This document shows positions 59,999 to 64,000 of a stretch of DNA of 64,000 nucleotides, in pieces. How positions within the stretch are numbered: the stretch's first letter is position 1; each line of letters starts with the position of its first letter. The position numbers were made by a program, and so were the translations under genes. The stretch comes from Streptomyces chryseus (GTDB lineage: Bacteria > Actinomycetota > Actinomycetes > Streptomycetales > Streptomycetaceae): NCBI RefSeq assembly GCF_014650755.1, contig NZ_BMVO01000002.1, positions 62,001 to 126,000 of the forward strand, written 5' to 3'. The notes under the pieces were generated by a model, which saw nothing but the letters and a program-made list of their open reading frames with translations, searched no databases and was not told where the DNA came from.

Positions 59999-60763
59999 AT
60001 GAGCCAGTTCCAGGACGCGGGAGTCGTCGTCACCGGCGCGGGAGGCGGCATAGGAGCCGCCCTCGCCCGCAGATTCGCGGCAGAGGGAGCGCGTGTCGTC
60101 GTCAACGACCTCGACGCGAGCAGGATCAAGGCGATCGCCGACGAGACCGGCGCGACCGCCGTCGCCGGCGACGCCTCCGCGATCGTCGAGGAGGCCCGCG
60201 AGGCGCTCGGCGGCCGGGTCGACGTGTACTGCGCCAACGCCGGCCTCGCCTCGCCCGGCGACGCCTTCGCCGACGAGGCGGTCTGGGCCGCGGCCTGGGA
60301 CGTCAACGTGATGGCCCACGTCAGGGCGGCCAGGGCGCTGCTGCCCGACTGGCTGGAGCGCGGCAGCGGCCGGTTCGTCTCGACCGTCTCGGCGGCCGGC
60401 CTGCTCACCATGGTCGGCGCGGCGCCGTACAGCGTCAGCAAGCACGGCGCGCTGGCCTTCGCGGAGTGGCTCTCGCTGACGTACCGCCACCGGGGGGTCA
60501 AGGTGCACGCGATCTGCCCGCAGGGGGTGCGCACCGACATGCTGACCGCCGCGGGCTCGGCCGGCGAACTGGTCCTCGCGCCCACCGCCATCGAGCCGCA
60601 GGACGTCGCGGACGCGCTCTTCGACGGCATGGCGGCGGACCGCTTCCTGATCCTTCCGCACCCCGAGGTGGCCGGCTACTACCAGGCGCGCGCCGGGAAC
60701 CCCGACCGCTGGCTGGCCGGCATGAACCACCTGCAGCAGAAGTGGGAGGAGGCGGGCCGATGA
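59999..60763 (+). CDS. SDR-family dehydrogenase
   Basis: 254 residues. Rossmann motif VVVTGAGGGIGAALARRF, CANAGLA, the catalytic Ser in STVSAAG and YxxxK (APYSVSKHG). An NDLDAS acidic strand end favours NAD. It overlaps the acyl-CoA ligase start by 4 bases (ATGA), so the pair oxidises or reduces a substrate and activates an acid. Confidence 0.9.
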   Translation: MSQFQDAGVVVTGAGGGIGAALARRFAAEGARVVVNDLDASRIKAIADETGATAVAGDASAIVEEAREALGGRVDVYCANAGLASPGDAFADEAVWAAAWDVNVMAHVRAARALLPDWLERGSGRFVSTVSAAGLLTMVGAAPYSVSKHGALAFAEWLSLTYRHRGVKVHAICPQGVRTDMLTAAGSAGELVLAPTAIEPQDVADALFDGMAADRFLILPHPEVAGYYQARAGNPDRWLAGMNHLQQKWEEAGR

Positions 60764-62439
60764 GCGAGACGACCAAGGAATCCCCCACCGGACAGGTGTA
60801 CGCCGCCAAGCCCTGGCTGGCCCAGCTCACCGACGCCCAGCGGGCTCCCGTCGACCCGCCCGCCACCCTGCTGCACGCCTTCCGCGACGCGGTGGCCCGG
60901 GCGCCGGAACACCCCGCCCTCGCCTACTTCGACGGCCGCCTCACCTACCGCGAGACCGACGCGCTGTCGGACTCCGTCGCGGGCCACCTGGCCGCGAAGG
61001 GCCTGCGGCACGGCGACCGGGTCGCCGTCATGCTCCAGAACAGCCCGCACTTCGTGATCGCCCTGCTCGGCGCCTGGAAGGCCGGGGCCGTCGTCGTACC
61101 GCTCAACCCGATGTACAAGTCGGCCGAGGTCGGCCACGCGCTCGGCGACGCCGAGGCGAGCGCGCTGGTCTGCTCCGACCGGGCGTGGGAGGCGTACCTG
61201 CGCGACACCGCCGCCGCCTCGCCCGTACGGATCGCCCTCACCGCCTGTGAACTCGACCTCCAGACCCGGAACGACACCCGCGTGCTGAACTTCGAGCGGG
61301 CGGCCCCCGCCTCCGACGCGGACGACCTGGTGGCCGTCGCCCGCCAGGGGCTCGCGGCCCCGGCGGACCGGGAGCTCACCGCCACCGACGTGGCGCTGAT
61401 CAGCTACACCTCGGGCACCAGCGGCACGCCCAAGGGCGCCATGAACCTGCACGGCGGGATCATGCACAACGCCGAGCGCCAGCGCACCGGCCACCCGATA
61501 GCCGAGGGCTCGACGTACTTCGCCCTGGCGCCCCTCTTCCACATCACCGGCATGGTGTGCGAGCTCGCCGCCTGCGTCGCCAACGCCGGCACGCTGGCCC
61601 TCGCGTACCGCTTCCACCCGGGCGTCGTCCTCGACGCGTTCACCGAGCACCGCCCCGCCTACACCGTCGGCCCGTCCACGGCCTTCATGGCGCTCGCCGC
61701 CACTCCCGGCGTCACCCGGGACCACTTCGCGTCCTTCGAGGTCATCTCGTCGGGCGGCGCGCCGGTGCCGCCGGCGCTGGTCGAGAAGTTCCGGGCCGGC
61801 TTCGGTCCGTACATCCGCAACGGCTACGGCCTCACCGAGTGCACCGCGCCCTGCGCGTCCGTGCCGCCCGAGAAGGAGGCCCCGGTCGACCCGGCCTCGG
61901 GAACGCTCTCCGTGGGCGTGCCGGGCCCGGACACGGTCGTGCGCATCGTCGACGAGACGGGCGCGGACGTGCCCTTCGGCGAGCAGGGCGAGATCGCCGT
62001 CAGCGGCCCGCAGGTCGTGCCCGGCTACTGGCGCCGCCCGGAGGCGAGTGCCGAGGCGTTCCCCGGCGGGGAACTGCGCACCGGGGACATCGGCTTCATG
62101 GACGAGGGCGGCTGGCTGTACGTCGTCGACCGCAAGAAGGACATGATCAACGCGTCGGGCTTCAAGGTCTGGCCGCGCGAGGTCGAGGACGTCCTCTACA
62201 CCCACCCGGCGGTGCGCGAGGCGGCCGTCGTCGGCATCCCCGACGCGTACCGGGGGGAGAGCGTCAAGGCGTACGTCAGCCTGCGCCCCGGGGCCGAGGT
62301 GGCGCCGGCGGACCTGTCGGCGTACTGCGAGGAGCGGCTGGCCGCGTACAAGTACCCGCGCGAAGTGCAGATCCTGCCCGAACTTCCCAAGACGACGAGT
62401 GGGAAGATCCTCAGGCGGGAACTGCGTTCCCGTTCCTGA
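60760..62439 (+). CDS. Long-chain-type acyl-CoA synthetase (AMP-binding)
   Basis: 559 residues. AMP motifs SYTSGTSGTPKGA (P-loop), GYGLTECT, RTGDIGFMDEGGWLYVVDRKKDMINASGFKVWPREVE, and the catalytic Lys in KTTSGKILRREL at the end. It forms acyl-CoA from an acid, ATP and CoA. Coupled to the SDR upstream and followed by a TetR. Confidence 0.93.
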   Translation: MSETTKESPTGQVYAAKPWLAQLTDAQRAPVDPPATLLHAFRDAVARAPEHPALAYFDGRLTYRETDALSDSVAGHLAAKGLRHGDRVAVMLQNSPHFVIALLGAWKAGAVVVPLNPMYKSAEVGHALGDAEASALVCSDRAWEAYLRDTAAASPVRIALTACELDLQTRNDTRVLNFERAAPASDADDLVAVARQGLAAPADRELTATDVALISYTSGTSGTPKGAMNLHGGIMHNAERQRTGHPIAEGSTYFALAPLFHITGMVCELAACVANAGTLALAYRFHPGVVLDAFTEHRPAYTVGPSTAFMALAATPGVTRDHFASFEVISSGGAPVPPALVEKFRAGFGPYIRNGYGLTECTAPCASVPPEKEAPVDPASGTLSVGVPGPDTVVRIVDETGADVPFGEQGEIAVSGPQVVPGYWRRPEASAEAFPGGELRTGDIGFMDEGGWLYVVDRKKDMINASGFKVWPREVEDVLYTHPAVREAAVVGIPDAYRGESVKAYVSLRPGAEVAPADLSAYCEERLAAYKYPREVQILPELPKTTSGKILRRELRSRS

Positions 62440-62444
62440 ACCCC

Positions 62445-62454
62445 CAACCGGTTG
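62445..62454. promoter_or_regulatory. CAACCGGTTG palindrome before TetR
   Basis: Perfect 10-bp palindrome in the 40-base gap between the ligase stop and the TetR gene. Shares the ACCGGTT core with the site at 59924-59940. Probable autoregulatory operator. Confidence 0.45.
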
Positions 62455-62479
62455 TTTCGACGAAAGGCAGGTGGCGGCC

Positions 62480-63073
62480 ATGGCCAGGACGACGGACGGA
62501 AGCGGCATTCCCGTCCCCCAGAGGCTGCTGGCCGCCGCCACCCGCCTGTTCGCCGAGCGCGGCTACGACCGCACGTCGGTGCAGGAGATCGTCGAGGCGG
62601 CGGGCGTCACCAAGGGCGCGCTCTACCACTACTTCGGTTCCAAGGACGACCTGCTGCACGAGGTGTACGCCCGGGTCCTGCGGCTCCAGCAGGAGCGGCT
62701 CGACGCGTTCGCCGACGCGGACGCGCCGGTGGAGCGGCGGCTGCGGGACGCGGCGGCGGACGTGGTGGTGACCACCATCGACAACCTCGACGACGCGTCG
62801 ATCTTCTTCCGGTCCATGCACCACCTGAGCCCGGAGAAGGACAAGCAGGTACGGGCCGAGCGGCGGCGCTACCACGAGCGGTTCCGGGCGCTGGTGGAGG
62901 AGGGGCAGCGGGAGGGCGTGTTCTCGACCGCGACCCCGGCCGATCTGGTGGTGGACTACCACTTCGGGTCGGTCCACCACCTGTCGACCTGGTACCGCCC
63001 CGACGGCCCGCTCACGCCCCAGCAGGTGGCGGACCACCTGGCGGACCTGCTGCTGCGGGCGCTGCGGCCGTAG
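62480..63073 (+). CDS. TetR-family regulator of the SDR/acyl-CoA ligase operon
   Basis: 197 residues. HTH: RLLAAATRLFAERGYDRTSVQEIVEAAGVTKGALYHYFGSKDDLLHEVYARVL. The C-terminal part (TTIDNLDDASIFFRSMHHLSPEK) is of the KstR2/FadR group that senses acyl-CoAs. Last gene of the operon; a GTG at 62471 is a possible earlier start. Confidence 0.89.
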   Translation: MARTTDGSGIPVPQRLLAAATRLFAERGYDRTSVQEIVEAAGVTKGALYHYFGSKDDLLHEVYARVLRLQQERLDAFADADAPVERRLRDAAADVVVTTIDNLDDASIFFRSMHHLSPEKDKQVRAERRRYHERFRALVEEGQREGVFSTATPADLVVDYHFGSVHHLSTWYRPDGPLTPQQVADHLADLLLRALRP

Positions 63074-63222
63074 GCGGTGGCGCGGGGCGAGCCCGCCCGG
63101 CGGCGATCTCCAGCCCCTCCGGCGAGGACCCGGGCCCGGGGCGGCGCCCCGTTCGGTAAGGGGCGGGGTGGGGACAGGCCCGCCCGTCGGCGCACCGCAC
63201 CCCCCGCCCACCCCGGCCCGCG

Positions 63223-63999
63223 CTACACGTACCGCCCCAGCTCCCGCCGCGCCAGCGACCGCTGGTGGACCTCGTCCGGGCCGTCCGCCAGCTTCAGCGT
63301 CCGCGCCCCCGCCCACAGCTCCGCCAGCGGGAAGTCCTGGCTGACGCCGCCCGCGCCGTGCAGCTGCACCGCCTTGTCGAGGATGTCGACGACCGCACGC
63401 GGTGTTGCGATCTTGATGGCCTGGATCTCCGTGTGCGCCCCGCGATTGCCCACCGTGTCCATCAGCCACGCCGTCTTCAGCACGAGCAGCCGCAACTGCT
63501 CGACCGCCACCCGCGCGTCCGCGATCCAGGTGTGCACCACGCCCTGCTGGGCGAGGGACTTGCCGAAGGCCGTACGCCCGACCGCCCGCCGGCACATCAG
63601 CTCGATCGCCCGCTCCGCCATGCCGATCAGCCGCATGCAGTGGTGGATCCGGCCCGGTCCGAGCCGTGCCTGGGCGATGGCGAAACCGCCGCCCTCCTCG
63701 CCGACCAGGGCCGACGCCGGCACCCGCGCCCCGTGGAAGACGACCTCCGCGTGCCCGCCGTGGGAGTGGTCCTCGTACCCGTACACCTGCATCGCGCGCC
63801 GGATCTCGACCCCCGGCGTGTCCCGCGGCACCAGGATCATCGACTGCTGGCGGCGGACGTCCGCGCCGTCCGGGTCGGTCTTGCCCATGACGATGAAGAT
63901 CTTGCAGTCGGGGTTCATCGCCCCGGAGATGTACCACTTGCGCCCGGTGACGACGTACTCGCTCCCGTCGGCGGACCGCTCGATCCGGGTCTCGATGTT
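63223..63999 (-). CDS. Acyl-CoA dehydrogenase, ACAD10/11 type (N-terminus outside window)
   Basis: C-terminal 258 residues of a dehydrogenase whose 5' end is beyond the window. YVVTGRKWYISGAMNPDCKIFIVMGKTD, GGFAIAQARLGPGRIHHCMRLIGMAERAIELM, RTAFGKSLAQQG and LHGAGGVSQDFPLAELWAGARTLKLADGPDEVHQRSLARREL are family motifs. Long-chain or branched acyl-CoA substrate is likely. It converges on the TetR gene at 62480, 149 bases away. Confidence 0.93.
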   Translation of the reverse strand, partial: NIETRIERSADGSEYVVTGRKWYISGAMNPDCKIFIVMGKTDPDGADVRRQQSMILVPRDTPGVEIRRAMQVYGYEDHSHGGHAEVVFHGARVPASALVGEEGGGFAIAQARLGPGRIHHCMRLIGMAERAIELMCRRAVGRTAFGKSLAQQGVVHTWIADARVAVEQLRLLVLKTAWLMDTVGNRGAHTEIQAIKIATPRAVVDILDKAVQLHGAGGVSQDFPLAELWAGARTLKLADGPDEVHQRSLARRELGRYV

Positions 64000-64000
64000 C

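Noticed and set aside
1..64000. CRISPR arrays, tRNA or rRNA genes, transposases, integrase sites
   Set aside because: None seen on reading: no regular spacer repeats, no cloverleaf with conserved TTCGA loop spotted, and no recombinase motif in any protein.

Overview
The window is high-GC actinobacterial DNA with Streptomyces character: GTG and TTG starts, 4-base ATGA/GTGA/TTGA gene overlaps, an XRE-DUF397-ATPase trio, a class F sortase, secreted hydrolases and many TetR regulators. Gene order recalls the part of the Streptomyces coelicolor chromosome that carries dnaE2, the SGNH lipase, hmgA and soxR; this is from memory, not a search. No tRNA, rRNA, insertion sequence, prophage or CRISPR array was seen, so it looks like ordinary chromosome with some lineage-specific cassettes.

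Layout. 0-3 kb: mutagenesis pair dnaE2 (cut by the window edge) and an ImuB-like Y-family protein. 3.2-5.2 kb: a secreted lipase facing a cell-wall-anchored AA10 polysaccharide monooxygenase, with a strong shared terminator between them. 5.5-9.3 kb: a CitB/DcuR-type response regulator divergent from a tctCBA tricarboxylate transporter. 9.3-14.7 kb: small enzymes and regulators (GNATs, a methyltransferase-Nudix fusion, a lipoprotein gene with two apparent frameshifts, DUF402, GntR, an AAA ATPase). 14.8-24.7 kb: a cell-surface glycan locus, with a leftward six-gene set (membrane protein, GNAT-fold transferase, two GT2 enzymes, deacetylase, giant flippase/GT-C fusion) and a convergent GH39-like protein. 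24.8-30.5 kb: SGNH esterase, receptor-type Ser/Thr kinase, a small basic protein, a class III CoA-transferase, and a solitary type ISP specificity-like protein. 30.5-38.4 kb: hmgA with a GntR gene, TetR, a molybdopterin oxidoreductase, a CitMHS citrate transporter and an MFS carrier. 38.5-41.8 kb: class F sortase with an overlapping surface protein, then the ATPase/XRE/DUF397 module.

41.8-64 kb is largely oxidative and acyl-CoA metabolism: ALDH/ADH operon, MHS-type symporter, PEP-mutase-like enzyme coupled to a very short P450-like protein, ArsR and TetR regulators, acyl-CoA dehydrogenases, a MaoC hydratase, SoxR, a BKACE-like enzyme, a penicillin-acylase-like secreted hydrolase, an alpha/beta hydrolase, a Tat-exported NamZ-type muramidase, and an SDR/acyl-CoA ligase/TetR operon.

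The most informative new signals are regulatory. Near-identical inverted-repeat elements occur at separate promoters and suggest small regulons. One pair joins the ALDH/ADH operon to the acyl-CoA dehydrogenase through the TetR at 48395-49060. An identical 15-mer joins the TetR at 50739 to the MaoC gene. A shared 9-mer sits 75-77 bases ahead of both citrate-type transporters. The strongest candidates for less-described biology are the flippase/GT-C glycan locus, the class F sortase with its overlapping partner, the solitary type ISP C-terminal protein, and the mini-P450/PEP-mutase pair.
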